Source: JAAAPF01 sp964481035 (GTDB taxonomy: Bacteria > Pseudomonadota > Alphaproteobacteria > Geminicoccales > Geminicoccaceae). Taken from it: DNA of 16,386 bases. The notes beneath the pieces are model-generated. The model did no database searches. It was not told where the DNA came from and was given only the letters and a program-made list of their open reading frames with translations. The stretch's first letter is position 1, and each line of letters starts with the position of its first letter. The stretch lies in the NCBI GenBank assembly GCA_964481035.1, contig CAYZSE010000077.1, positions 1-16,386 of the forward strand. The letters are read 5' to 3'. Of the stretch, positions 6,163-14,455 are shown piece after piece. The translations under genes were made by a program, and so were the position numbers.

Positions 6163-6639
6163 GTGATTCGTCTCTCGCGCATCGCCGACTACGGCATCGT
6201 TCTCCTCACCGAGCTCACGCGGGCGGACCGCTCGCTCGCGACCCCCGAGCTCGCCGCACGGACGCGGGTCGCGCAGCCGATGGCCGGCAAGATCCTCAAG
6301 GCCCTGACCCGCGAAGGTCTGCTGGCGTCACAGCGGGGTGCCAAGGGCGGTTATCAGCTCGCGCGGCAGCCGTCGCTCATCAGCGTGGCGGAGATCATCG
6401 AAGCGCTCGACGGTCCGATCGCACTCACCGCCTGCGTCGACATCGGCAGCGGCGAGTGCGGGATCGAGGAGATCTGTCCCGCCCGCTCCAACTGGAACCG
6501 CATCAACGCGGCGATTCGCGAGGCCCTCGACGGCATCTCGCTCGCCGACATGGCCGGCGGCTGGCATCTCGGCCAGGGCGGCTTCATGCTTCAACCGGTG
6601 GCGCCGCTCGCGGTCGCCGCCGATCTACCGGGGGAATGA
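6163..6639 (+). CDS. SUF system Fe-S cluster assembly regulator (Rrf2/IscR family)
   Basis: A 158-residue Rrf2 transcription factor. The N-terminal winged helix begins IRLSRIADYG, with the recognition region ATPELAARTRVAQPMAGKIL (26-45) and the wing RGAKGGYQLAR (58-68). Three cysteines, Cys91, Cys99 and Cys105 (spacing C-x7-C-x5-C), are the expected Fe-S cluster ligands, so the protein should sense cluster supply and control the operon it heads. The ACVDIGSGEC...CPARSNWNRIN pattern is that of the SUF-operon regulator subgroup rather than canonical E. coli IscR. The start is a GTG: 6163 has GGGAG five nt upstream, while GTG 6157 is in frame but would overlap that site. The stop overlaps an ATG of the sufB frame (ATGA). 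Confidence 0.92.
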   Translation: MIRLSRIADYGIVLLTELTRADRSLATPELAARTRVAQPMAGKILKALTREGLLASQRGAKGGYQLARQPSLISVAEIIEALDGPIALTACVDIGSGECGIEEICPARSNWNRINAAIREALDGISLADMAGGWHLGQGGFMLQPVAPLAVAADLPGE

Positions 6640-6641
6640 CG

Positions 6642-8087
6642 ATGGCAACGGCGCTCGAGACCGTGCAGGAGTACGCGGGTGACGCGTACAAGTACGGCTT
6701 TTACACCGACATCGAGGCCGAATACGCGCCCAAGGGGCTCGACGAGGAGATCATCCGGTTCATCAGCGCGAAGAAGGCCGAACCGGCGTGGTTGACGGCT
6801 TGGCGCCTGGATGCCTATCGCCGCTTTCAGGCGATGGAGCAGCCCAACTGGCAAAAGCCCGCGGTCGGTGTCATCGACCTCCAGGCCATCAGCTACTATG
6901 CCGCCCCCGTGCAAAAGGAGGTGCCGAAGTCGCTCGACGAGATCGACCCCGAGATCCGTCGCACTTATGAGAAGCTCGGAATCCCCATCGAGGAGCAGAA
7001 GATGCTCGCGGGGGTCGCCGTCGACTACGTCTTCGACAGCGTCTCCGTCGCGACCACATTCAAGGCCAAGCTGCACGAGCTCGGCATCATCTTTTGTTCG
7101 ATATCGGAGGCGGTACACGACCATCCAGAGCTCGTGCAGAAGTATCTCGGCTCGGTGGTGCCCCAGGGCGACAACTATTTCGCGGCGCTGAACTCGGCGG
7201 TATTCACCGACGGTAGCTTCGTCTACATCCCGAAGGGGGTGCGCTGCCCGATGGAGCTGTCGACCTATTTCCGCATCAATGCGGCAGGGACAGGTCAGTT
7301 CGAGCGCACGCTGATCATCGCCGACGAGGGCTCGTATGTGAGCTACCTCGAGGGCTGCACCGCGCCGCAGCGTGACGAGCATCAGTTGCACGCCGCGGTG
7401 GTCGAACTCATCGCCCTCGACGACGCCGAGATCAAGTATTCGACCGTGCAGAACTGGTATCCGGGCGATCACGACGGCAAGGGTGGCGTCTACAACTTCG
7501 TGACCAAACGCGGCCTGTGCCGTGGCAAGCGATCGAAGATCAGCTGGACGCAGGTCGAGACCGGCTCCGCGATCACCTGGAAGTATCCGAGCTGCGTGCT
7601 GCAAGGTGATGACAGCACCGGCGAGTTCTACTCGGTCGCGGTGACCAACCATGCGCAGCAGGCCGACACCGGGACGAAGATGATCCACATCGGCAAGAAC
7701 ACTCGGTCACGGATCGTCTCCAAGGGCATTTCGGCCGGCCGGGCCGATCAGACCTATCGCGGGCTCGTCCGGGTGCTCAAAGGGGCGGAGAACGCGCGCA
7801 ACCATACCCAATGCGACTCGATGCTGATCGGTGATCGGTGCGGCGCGCACACGGTCCCCTACATCGAGGCCAAGAACCCGAGCGCCAAGATTGAGCACGA
7901 GGCCACGACCTCGAAGATCTCCGAGGACCAGCTCTTCTATTGCCGCGCCCGCGGGATCTCCGAGGAGGACGCGGTGGCGCTGGTGGTCAACGGCTTCTGC
8001 CGAGAGGTCATGGACGAGCTGCCGATGGAGTTCGCGGTCGAGGCGCGGAAGCTCTTGGCCATCTCGCTCGAGGGCAGCGTCGGCTGA
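6642..8087 (+). CDS. sufB: Fe-S cluster assembly scaffold SufB
   Basis: A 481-residue cytoplasmic subunit of the SufBC2D scaffold that receives sulfur and builds the nascent Fe-S cluster. It is nearly full length against E. coli SufB (495). The C-terminal active-site region is highly conserved: NHTQCDSMLIGDRCGAHT holds Cys391, matching the sulfur-accepting Cys405 of E. coli, and EHEATTSKISEDQLFYC holds Glu420, matching Glu434. The ending LLAISLEGSVG is typical. Two in-frame ATGs exist: 6636 overlaps the regulator stop, while 6642 has GGGGA six nt upstream and is preferred. The difference is two residues. No cysteine or domain is missing. Confidence 0.97.
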   Translation: MATALETVQEYAGDAYKYGFYTDIEAEYAPKGLDEEIIRFISAKKAEPAWLTAWRLDAYRRFQAMEQPNWQKPAVGVIDLQAISYYAAPVQKEVPKSLDEIDPEIRRTYEKLGIPIEEQKMLAGVAVDYVFDSVSVATTFKAKLHELGIIFCSISEAVHDHPELVQKYLGSVVPQGDNYFAALNSAVFTDGSFVYIPKGVRCPMELSTYFRINAAGTGQFERTLIIADEGSYVSYLEGCTAPQRDEHQLHAAVVELIALDDAEIKYSTVQNWYPGDHDGKGGVYNFVTKRGLCRGKRSKISWTQVETGSAITWKYPSCVLQGDDSTGEFYSVAVTNHAQQADTGTKMIHIGKNTRSRIVSKGISAGRADQTYRGLVRVLKGAENARNHTQCDSMLIGDRCGAHTVPYIEAKNPSAKIEHEATTSKISEDQLFYCRARGISEEDAVALVVNGFCREVMDELPMEFAVEARKLLAISLEGSVG

Positions 8088-8131
8088 GGCCCGCGACCAC
8101 CCTTCGTGCCCAAGCAATGACCGGAACCATC

Positions 8132-8926
<795 letters not shown>

Positions 8927-8939
8927 GAGGTCGATAGGG

Positions 8940-10238
8940 ATGGCTGTTCGCCGTATCGAACCCGATCGGGGTTATGCTCGGCTCTTCGACGACCTCAAAG
9001 GCCGCTTGCCGGGCGACGCGGCGGCTCGGGCCGCGAGCTTCGCGCGCTTTCAACATTTGGGCTTTCCAAACCAGCGCACCGAAGCTTGGAAATACACCAG
9101 CCTGAAGCCGCTGGCCGAGCGCGCGCCCAAAGCCCCCGCGCCGGTGGCGGTCGAGCCCGCCGATCTCGACGGCTACCTCTTGGGCGGCGACGTCAAGCGG
9201 CTCGTGTTCGTCAACGGCTTCTTCGTCGAGAGCCTGTCCGAGATGGCGGCGCTGCCGGCGGGCCTTCGCATCGCCAGCTTCGCCGAGCGGGCGAACCACG
9301 AGGGTGCCTTGTTGGCCGATGGCGACGCCGAGCGCTCGCTCACGGCGCTCAACGCCGCCATGGCGCATGGGGGTGCGGTCGTCGAGGTGGTCGACGGCGT
9401 AGAAATCGAGCCGTGGGTGCAGCTTCTCTTCGTGCAGACCGGCGATGCCGCCATCGTCGCCAACCCGCGCAACGTCGTCACGGTCGGCGCCGGCGCGCGC
9501 TTGCGGCTCGCCGAGACGCACGTGGCCTTGGGCGAGGGCGGCTTCACCAACATCGTCAATCACTACAGCGTCGACGAGGGTGGCGAGTTGGCCGTCGACA
9601 AGCTGCAGTACGGCACGGCGACGTCGACCCATATCGGCCAGACCGTCATGCGCGTCGCGAGGCAGGCGCGGCTCGCGCAGACCACGGTGACCGCCGGCGG
9701 TGCGCTCGTGCGCAACGAGAGCTTCGCCACGCTCCAGGGCGAACAGACCGACCTCGATCTCAACGGCGTCTACATGCCGGCCGCCGGCGAGCACGTCGAC
9801 ACCGCCATCCGTATCGAGCATCGCGCGCCCAACTGCGAAAGTAACCAGTTCTATAAGGGTATTCTCGGCGCCGGCGGCCACGGTGTGTTTGCCGGCAAGA
9901 TTTTCGTCGATCAGGTGGCGCAGAAGACCAACGCCTACCAGCAAAACGACAACCTCATGCTGTCGCGCGACGCCGAGCTCGACACCAAGCCCGAGCTGGA
10001 GATCTATGCCGACGACGTCAAATGCTCGCACGGGGCGACGGTCGGCGAACTGGATGCGACCAGCCTGTTTTACCTTCGCTCGCGCGGGGTCGACATGGAG
10101 ACGGCGCGGGCCATCTTGTCGTTCGCGTTCGCCGGAGAGGTCCTGGCGAAGCTCGTACACGAGGACTCGCAGCATCAGGCGCGACGGGCGCTGCTCGCGC
10201 GTCTGCCGGGTGGCGACAAGCTTGCGGAGCTCGCCTGA
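8940..10238 (+). CDS. sufD: Fe-S cluster assembly scaffold SufD
   Basis: A 432-residue partner of SufB in the SufBC2D complex, built on the same right-handed beta-helix. The N-terminal RTEAWKYTSL (46-55) and the C-terminal KCSHGATVGELDATSLFYLRSRG segment (361-383) are hallmarks. His364 corresponds to the SufD histidine at the SufB-SufD interface where the cluster is thought to form. The protein is close to the E. coli length (423). ATG 8940 follows sufC by 13 nt, with GAGAGG nine nt upstream that overlaps the sufC stop. The stop is four nt before sufS. No oddities were seen. Confidence 0.96.
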   Translation: MAVRRIEPDRGYARLFDDLKGRLPGDAAARAASFARFQHLGFPNQRTEAWKYTSLKPLAERAPKAPAPVAVEPADLDGYLLGGDVKRLVFVNGFFVESLSEMAALPAGLRIASFAERANHEGALLADGDAERSLTALNAAMAHGGAVVEVVDGVEIEPWVQLLFVQTGDAAIVANPRNVVTVGAGARLRLAETHVALGEGGFTNIVNHYSVDEGGELAVDKLQYGTATSTHIGQTVMRVARQARLAQTTVTAGGALVRNESFATLQGEQTDLDLNGVYMPAAGEHVDTAIRIEHRAPNCESNQFYKGILGAGGHGVFAGKIFVDQVAQKTNAYQQNDNLMLSRDAELDTKPELEIYADDVKCSHGATVGELDATSLFYLRSRGVDMETARAILSFAFAGEVLAKLVHEDSQHQARRALLARLPGGDKLAELA

Positions 10239-10242
10239 GATC

Positions 10243-11481
10243 ATGGCCGATCACGTCACGCCACGCCTCGATGTCGAACGGGTGCGCGGGGATTTCCCGA
10301 TCCTGCGAACGACCATGCACGGCCGCCCTCTCGTCTATCTCGACAATGCCGGCAGCACGCAAAAGCCGGCCTGCGTGAGCGCCGAGCTCGAGCGCTTCTA
10401 CGACAACGACTACGCCAACATCCATCGCGGCGTGTACGACCTGTCCTTGCGCGCGTCGGAGGCGCACGAGGCGGCGCGGGGCACCATCCGACGCTTCCTG
10501 GGCGCCGGCGATTCGCGAGAGGTGATCTTCACCCGCAACGGCACCGAAGGCATCAACCTCGTCGCCCAATCCTTCGTCCGCCCGCGGGCGAAGGCGGGTG
10601 ACCAGGTCGTCGTCTCGCGCATGGAGCACCATGCCAACATCGTGCCCTGGCAGCTACTGGGCCAGCAGTTGGGCCTGGAGCTCGTCGTCGTGGACATCAC
10701 CGCCGAGGGCGAGCTCGACCTCGCCGACCTCGAGGCGAAGATCGGCGCGCGCACGGTCCTGGTCTCGCTGCCCTGGGTCTCGAACGTGCTCGGCACGATC
10801 AACCCGGTCGCGCGCATCGTCGAGATGGCGCACGCCAAGGGCGTGCCGGTCATGCTCGACGCCTGCCAGGCCGTCCAGCATCTGGAGGTCGACGTCCAGG
10901 CGGTCGGCTGCGACTTTCTGGTATTCTCGGGCCACAAGATCTACGGGCCCTCGGGCATAGGTGTGCTCTGGGGCCGGGCCGAGCTGCTCGACGCGATGCC
11001 GCCTTATCAGGGCGGTGGCGACATGATCGCGTCGGTCTCGTTCGAGGGCACGACCTTCAACGATCTGCCCTACAAGTTCGAGGCGGGTACCCCCTTCATC
11101 GAGGGAGCGGCGGCGCTGGCCAGGGCCATCGACTACCTCACCGACCTCGGGCTCGACGCGGTCAAGGCGCACGAGGACGAGCTGTTGGCCTACGGCACCC
11201 GTGCGCTCAAGCAGATCAAGGGTTTGCGGCTCGTCGGCGAAGCGCCGGTCAAGTCGAGCGTGCTGTCGTTCGTCATGGATTGCGCGCATCCCCACGACAT
11301 CGGTACGCTGGTGGACCTCGACGGCGTGGCGATCCGCACCGGGCATCACTGCGCGCAGCCGTTGATCGAGCATCTCGGTCATCCGGCGACGGCGCGAGCC
11401 TCGCTCGGGCTCTACAACACCACCGCCGACATCGACGCGCTGGTCGCCAGCTTGCAGCGCGTCGTCGACAAGCTGGGCTGA
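10243..11481 (+). CDS. sufS: Cysteine desulfurase SufS
   Basis: A 412-residue PLP enzyme (class V aminotransferase fold) that converts L-cysteine to alanine and leaves a persulfide for Fe-S assembly. Lys232 in FSGHKIYGPSGIG binds PLP, His129-His130 and Asp206 (MLDACQAVQH) contact the ring, and Cys370 in RTGHHCAQPL is the catalytic cysteine on a short loop, as in group II (SufS) rather than group I (IscS) enzymes. RASLGLYNT (386-393 region) is the conserved C-terminal substrate-binding segment. The usual His in the (T/S)HVSNVLGT motif reads Trp178 (LPWVSNVLGT). The start is four nt after sufD with only a weak GAG ribosome site, suggesting translational coupling. SufS normally needs SufE or SufU, and neither is in this operon. 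Confidence 0.96.
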   Translation: MADHVTPRLDVERVRGDFPILRTTMHGRPLVYLDNAGSTQKPACVSAELERFYDNDYANIHRGVYDLSLRASEAHEAARGTIRRFLGAGDSREVIFTRNGTEGINLVAQSFVRPRAKAGDQVVVSRMEHHANIVPWQLLGQQLGLELVVVDITAEGELDLADLEAKIGARTVLVSLPWVSNVLGTINPVARIVEMAHAKGVPVMLDACQAVQHLEVDVQAVGCDFLVFSGHKIYGPSGIGVLWGRAELLDAMPPYQGGGDMIASVSFEGTTFNDLPYKFEAGTPFIEGAAALARAIDYLTDLGLDAVKAHEDELLAYGTRALKQIKGLRLVGEAPVKSSVLSFVMDCAHPHDIGTLVDLDGVAIRTGHHCAQPLIEHLGHPATARASLGLYNTTADIDALVASLQRVVDKLG

Positions 11482-11492
11482 GGAGACGCGCC

Positions 11493-11903
11493 ATGGACGA
11501 GCAGGGTCAGGACGAGGCCGTGACGAACGCCGAGGTCTTCTTGAATGGGGCGCCCGAGGGCGAGGAGGCGTTGTCGCCCGAGCGTCGCGCCCGGGTCGAG
11601 ACGCTCGGCGAGGCGGTCATCGAGGTCTTGAAGACGGTCTACGACCCCGAGATCCCCGTGAACATCTATGAGCTGGGCCTCATCTACAAGATCGACATCG
11701 ACGAAGACGACCGGATCCACGTCGACATGACGCTGACCTCGCCGATGTGCCCGGTCGCCGAGACCCTGCCGCCCGAGGTCGAGATGAAGGTGGCCGGCGT
11801 CGACGGCGTCAGCGGGGCGACGGTGGCGGTGGTCTGGGATCCGCCTTGGAACCCCTCGATGATGAGCGAAGAGGCGCAGCTTGAGCTCGGCATGATCTAC
11901 TGA
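11493..11903 (+). CDS. sufT: SUF system auxiliary protein SufT (MIP18/DUF59)
   Basis: A 136-residue MIP18-family protein. After a variable acidic N-terminus (1-34), the domain runs through VIEVLKTVYDPEIPVNIYELGLIY (42-65), MTLTSPMCPVAETLP (79-93) with the conserved Cys86, and VVWDPPWNPSMMSEEAQLELG (113-133). SufT proteins act as auxiliary factors in maturing Fe-S enzymes; the biochemical step is not settled. It follows sufS by 11 nt with a strong AGGAG seven nt before ATG 11493 that overlaps the sufS stop. It is the last gene of the operon. Only 9 nt separate its stop from that of the convergent gene. Confidence 0.92.
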   Translation: MDEQGQDEAVTNAEVFLNGAPEGEEALSPERRARVETLGEAVIEVLKTVYDPEIPVNIYELGLIYKIDIDEDDRIHVDMTLTSPMCPVAETLPPEVEMKVAGVDGVSGATVAVVWDPPWNPSMMSEEAQLELGMIY

Positions 11904-11912
11904 GCCCAGACC

Positions 11913-12596
11913 TCACAGATCGTCGAGCGCGGTGAGCAGGGCCTCGGCCGCGTGCAGCGCGGACTGGGCGTTCTGTCCCGTCACCAGGGCGCCGTCCGTC
12001 ACTGCGAAGGCCTGGAAGTCGCCGCCGCCGACCACTTCGGCACCGCTGACACGCAGCCGCCCGGCCGAATTGACCCTGGTGCCACTGCCATTGGCAAGAA
12101 AGCGTTCCTCATGATCCGTCGGCGCCGTGACGCGCCGGCCCGCGATCCACGGCCGGCCGTCGTCGGCGGCAATGTCGACGAGGGCGGCCGTGGCCCCGCC
12201 GAGCGCGGCGATCGGCTTGCGCGCGTCGGCAAAGTCGCGCAGAAGCCGCGTCAGCGTGGCCGCATGCGGCCCCTCGTCGCCGGTGCCGCAAACGAAGACG
12301 GCGTCGAAGTCGCGGGCGTCGACCTCGGTTACCGCCACCGCCTCGGCGAGGGCCCCGTGAGCAGCGGAATCGTCGCCGTAACGGCGCGCCGCGGGCGTCA
12401 GCGCGTCCTCGGCGAGGCTGCGCGGGTCGATCACCGCGGGTCGGTCGTCGGCGGTCGCGACCAGTACGTCGAGATCCTGATCGATAAAGGCGTAGTAAGG
12501 TGCCGCGAACGCGTCGAGCCACAGCCCCGTTGGCGCGTCGAGCGAGGTCGCCCGGTCACTGGCGGTCAATACCATGAGAATGCGGGGGGCCGGCAT
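11913..12596 (-). CDS. DJ-1/PfpI (class I glutamine amidotransferase-like) protein, nucleophile missing
   Basis: A 227-residue protein of the DJ-1/PfpI superfamily, closest by pattern to the TGLWLEE..APYY subgroup: RILMVLTASD (5-14), TGLWLDAFAAPYYAF (23-37), AVFVCGTGDEGPHA (99-112), RKPIAALGGATAALVDI (126-142), VTAPTDHEERF (156-166) and LVTGQNAQSALHAAEALL. The nucleophile elbow, normally A(V/L)CHGPAAL, reads ALGGATAAL, so Gly133-Gly134 replace Cys-His. The acidic partner in the first helix is also altered (WLDAF instead of WLEE). It is therefore probably not an active protease, glyoxalase or deglycase, and may bind a ligand or be decaying. ATG 12596 has GAGGA eight nt upstream. An upstream ATG at 12650 would add 18 unrelated residues. 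Confidence 0.82.
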   Translation of the reverse strand: MPAPRILMVLTASDRATSLDAPTGLWLDAFAAPYYAFIDQDLDVLVATADDRPAVIDPRSLAEDALTPAARRYGDDSAAHGALAEAVAVTEVDARDFDAVFVCGTGDEGPHAATLTRLLRDFADARKPIAALGGATAALVDIAADDGRPWIAGRRVTAPTDHEERFLANGSGTRVNSAGRLRVSGAEVVGGGDFQAFAVTDGALVTGQNAQSALHAAEALLTALDDL

Positions 12597-12628
12597 GGGC
12601 CGTGTCCTCGGGTCGTGAACCTTTGCGC

Positions 12629-12642
12629 TGGGCGCGCGCCCA
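12629..12642. repeat. Perfect 14-bp palindrome in the DJ-1-like gene leader
   Basis: TGGGCGCGCGCCCA is a perfect palindrome. An overlapping, longer arm pair GCTGGG (12627-12632) and CCCAGC (12643-12648) could form an RNA hairpin in the predicted 5' leader of the minus-strand gene. It may be an operator or an mRNA structure. GC-rich palindromes also occur by chance in this genome. Confidence 0.35.
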
Positions 12643-12656
12643 CCCAGCAACCGGAA

Positions 12657-12662
12657 AGTATA
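12657..12662 (-). promoter_or_regulatory. Candidate -10 box for the DJ-1-like gene
   Basis: TATACT reads on the minus strand in an unusually AT-rich stretch. It would place transcription start near 12650 and leave a leader of about 54 nt. No good -35 hexamer lies 16-18 bp upstream. The GTATAC core is itself palindromic, so a plus-strand -10 (TATACG) for panC is equally possible. Confidence 0.35.
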
Positions 12663-12665
12663 CGC

Positions 12666-12682
12666 CTTTTTACACTAAAAAG
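12666..12682. repeat. Perfect inverted repeat CTTTTTA-CAC-TAAAAAG
   Basis: Seven-base arms with a three-base centre lie between the divergent DJ-1-like gene and panC, directly beside the candidate -10. An AT-only palindrome is striking against a background of about 70% G+C. It could be an operator shared by both genes. A terminator is less likely because both flanking genes start here. Confidence 0.45.
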
Positions 12683-12760
12683 CGAGAAAAATCGCTCGAC
12701 CGATGACTGATTGGCAGCGGTGCCCGCCTTCTGCGATTCTCCCAACAGCAGGCACGAACG

Positions 12761-12766
12761 AAGGGA
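12761..12766 (+). promoter_or_regulatory. Ribosome-binding site supporting a TTG start for panC
   Basis: AAGGGA sits five nt before TTG 12772, and the residues from that TTG (RIFAAAAEWR) align with the usual PanC N-terminus. The in-frame ATG at 12703 has no comparable site. Confidence 0.65.
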
Positions 12767-12771
12767 CGACG

Positions 12772-13536
12772 TTGCGCATCTTCGCGGCCGCCGCCGAGTG
12801 GCGTGACTACCACCGCGCCTTCGGCGCCTCGACCCTCGGCTTCGTGCCGACCATGGGTGCGCTGCATGCGGGCCACGTCTCGCTGATGGAGCGCAGCCTG
12901 CGCGAGAACGAGCGCACGCTCGTGTCGATCTTCGTCAATCCGACCCAGTTCGAGAACCCGGACGACCTCGCCACCTATCCCGATCGCCTCGCCGAGGACG
13001 AGCGGACCTTGCGGCGGGTCGGCGTGCACTACCTGCTTTTGCCTCGGGGCGAGGAGGTCTATGCCGACGGTTATCGCTACCGGGTGAGCGAGAGCCCCTA
13101 TTCGCAAGAGCTCTGCGGCGCGCACCGCGCCGGGCATTTCGACGGCGTGCTCACCGTTGTCATGAAGCTCTTGAACATCGCGCGGGCGACGCGGGCCTAT
13201 TTCGGCGAGAAGGACTACCAACAGCTGCGGCTCGTGCGGGGCATGGCCGAGGCCTTCTTCATGGCCACCGAGATCGTCGGCTGCGCGACGGTGCGCGAAG
13301 CGGATGGCCTCGCCTTGAGTTCACGCAACCTCAAATTCGCGCCCGATGCGCGGCGGCGGGCGGCGCTGTTTCCCAGAGCGCTGCGCGAGGAGCCGACGGC
13401 GGCGGCGGCCAGGGCCGCGCTCGAAGCGGCGGGCTTCGTCGTCGACTACGTGGAGGACCGGGACGGCCGCAGGTTCGGCGCCGTCCGCCTCGGCGACGTC
13501 CGGCTGATCGACAACCTCGCCCGCGGCTCAGACTGA
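12772..13536 (+). CDS. panC: Pantoate--beta-alanine ligase (pantothenate synthetase)
   Basis: A 254-residue cytoplasmic enzyme that joins pantoate and beta-alanine using ATP, the last step of vitamin B5 synthesis. The nucleotidyltransferase motifs are intact: PTMGALHAGH (26-35, HIGH-type), FVNPTQF (54-60), HFDGVLTVVMKL (122-133), FGEKDYQQL (144-152) and VREADGLALSSRN (174-186). It is about 25-30 residues shorter than E. coli PanC (283). The loss is in the C-terminal lid domain, where the helical stretch after SSRN is abbreviated but the closing VDYVEDRD and RLIDN strands remain. TTG 12772 is preferred on its ribosome site and family fit; ATG 12703 would add 23 residues. No panB or panD is nearby. 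The gene stands alone, divergent from the DJ-1-like gene. Confidence 0.93.
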   Translation: MRIFAAAAEWRDYHRAFGASTLGFVPTMGALHAGHVSLMERSLRENERTLVSIFVNPTQFENPDDLATYPDRLAEDERTLRRVGVHYLLLPRGEEVYADGYRYRVSESPYSQELCGAHRAGHFDGVLTVVMKLLNIARATRAYFGEKDYQQLRLVRGMAEAFFMATEIVGCATVREADGLALSSRNLKFAPDARRRAALFPRALREEPTAAAARAALEAAGFVVDYVEDRDGRRFGAVRLGDVRLIDNLARGSD

Positions 13537-13644
13537 CGTTTCCAGCGGTTCTTCCTTGCGAAGAGCGGCCGGGCGGGCAGGCCAACGTCGCATGGACGGG
13601 GCCGCTCCGCGCGCCAAGGTCATGGTCACCGTCCATCGAGATCC

Positions 13645-14367
13645 GTGTTCGTGCCCCTCGACCTGCTCCTCACCGCGCTCATCCTCGGCGTCGCCTCGTC
13701 GGTCCACTGCCTGGGCATGTGCGGCGGCATCACCGCGGCGCTCGCCAACGCCGCACCGCGCGCGGTTCGTGCCTCCCCCTGGCGCCTCGGCCTGCACCTC
13801 GCGGCGATCCACGGCGGCCGCATCACGAGCTACGCCCTGGCCGGCGCCGTTGCCGGCCTTCTCGGCGCCGGGGCCGTCGCCGCGATCAGCCAGCCCGATG
13901 CGCTGGTGGCGCTGCGCTACCTCGCCGCCGCCTTCTTGATCGCCATCGGCTTCACCATCGCCGGCTGGCTGCCCTTGACCGACCGCCTCGGTACGGCCGC
14001 CATGCCGCTCTGGGCGAGGATTCAGCCGCTCGTCCGCCGCCTCGCTCCCGGCGGACCCGGCTCGGTCCTCTACGGCCTCGTCTGGGGCTGGCTGCCCTGC
14101 GGCATGGTCTACACGACGCTCTTCTACGCCGTCATCGCCGGCACGCCCTGGGGCGGGGCCGTCGTCATGCTCGCCTTCGGCCTCGGCACCGCGCCGGCGC
14201 TGCTCGCGCTCGGCCTCGCCACCGGCCGGGTCCAGCTCGCGCCGCGCCACGCCTTCTGGCTGCGTCAGGTGCTCGGCGGTGCGACGGTGGCGCTGGCGCT
14301 GGTGAGCGTCTGGCTCGGCGGCCCCGACGGCCCCTTCTGCGCGCCGCAAGCGACCGTCAGGCCTTGA
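13645..14367 (+). CDS. TauE/SafE-type membrane protein with DsbD_2-like cysteines
   Basis: A 240-residue inner-membrane protein with about six hydrophobic segments. It opens with GVASSVHCLGMCGG (15-28, Cys22 and Cys26) and has GLVWGWLPCGMVYTTLFYA (144-162, Cys152) in the second half. These are the signatures of the family annotated as sulfite exporter TauE/SafE or urease-accessory UreH-like (DsbD_2), often found beside ccoGHIS/fixGHIS in proteobacteria. The membrane cysteines resemble those of CcdA/DsbD, so thiol or metal transfer is possible, but the substrate is unknown. No cytochrome oxidase or urease genes are in the window. The start is GTG 13645 with a weak GAG four nt upstream. A gap of 108 nt separates it from panC, so co-transcription is possible. 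Confidence 0.85.
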   Translation: MFVPLDLLLTALILGVASSVHCLGMCGGITAALANAAPRAVRASPWRLGLHLAAIHGGRITSYALAGAVAGLLGAGAVAAISQPDALVALRYLAAAFLIAIGFTIAGWLPLTDRLGTAAMPLWARIQPLVRRLAPGGPGSVLYGLVWGWLPCGMVYTTLFYAVIAGTPWGGAVVMLAFGLGTAPALLALGLATGRVQLAPRHAFWLRQVLGGATVALALVSVWLGGPDGPFCAPQATVRP

Positions 14368-14374
14368 CCCGCCG

Positions 14375-14455
14375 ATGTGGATCCTGATCCGCCTCCTCGA
14401 TCTGGCCCTGCTCGCCTTCTTCGCCTGGCTCGCCTTAAGCATCGCCTTCGGTTGA
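14375..14455 (+). CDS. Possible 26-residue membrane micropeptide
   Basis: The frame MWILIRLLDLALLAFFAWLA plus LSIAFG starts seven nt after the stop of the TauE/SafE-like gene. Nearly the whole peptide is one hydrophobic helix with one Arg and one Asp near the N-terminus. A helix this clean is not typical of shadow frames here, which are rich in Arg, Ala and Pro. Against it: there is no ribosome site beyond what coupling would supply, and one Leu codon is TTA, rare in this genome. I do not recognise a family. If real, it may be a small partner of the upstream membrane protein. Confidence 0.35.
   Translation: MWILIRLLDLALLAFFAWLALSIAFG

Noticed and set aside
6591..7688. A 365-residue minus-strand frame opposite sufB
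   Set aside because: A shadow frame with no recognisable domain. sufB has intact catalytic motifs on the plus strand.
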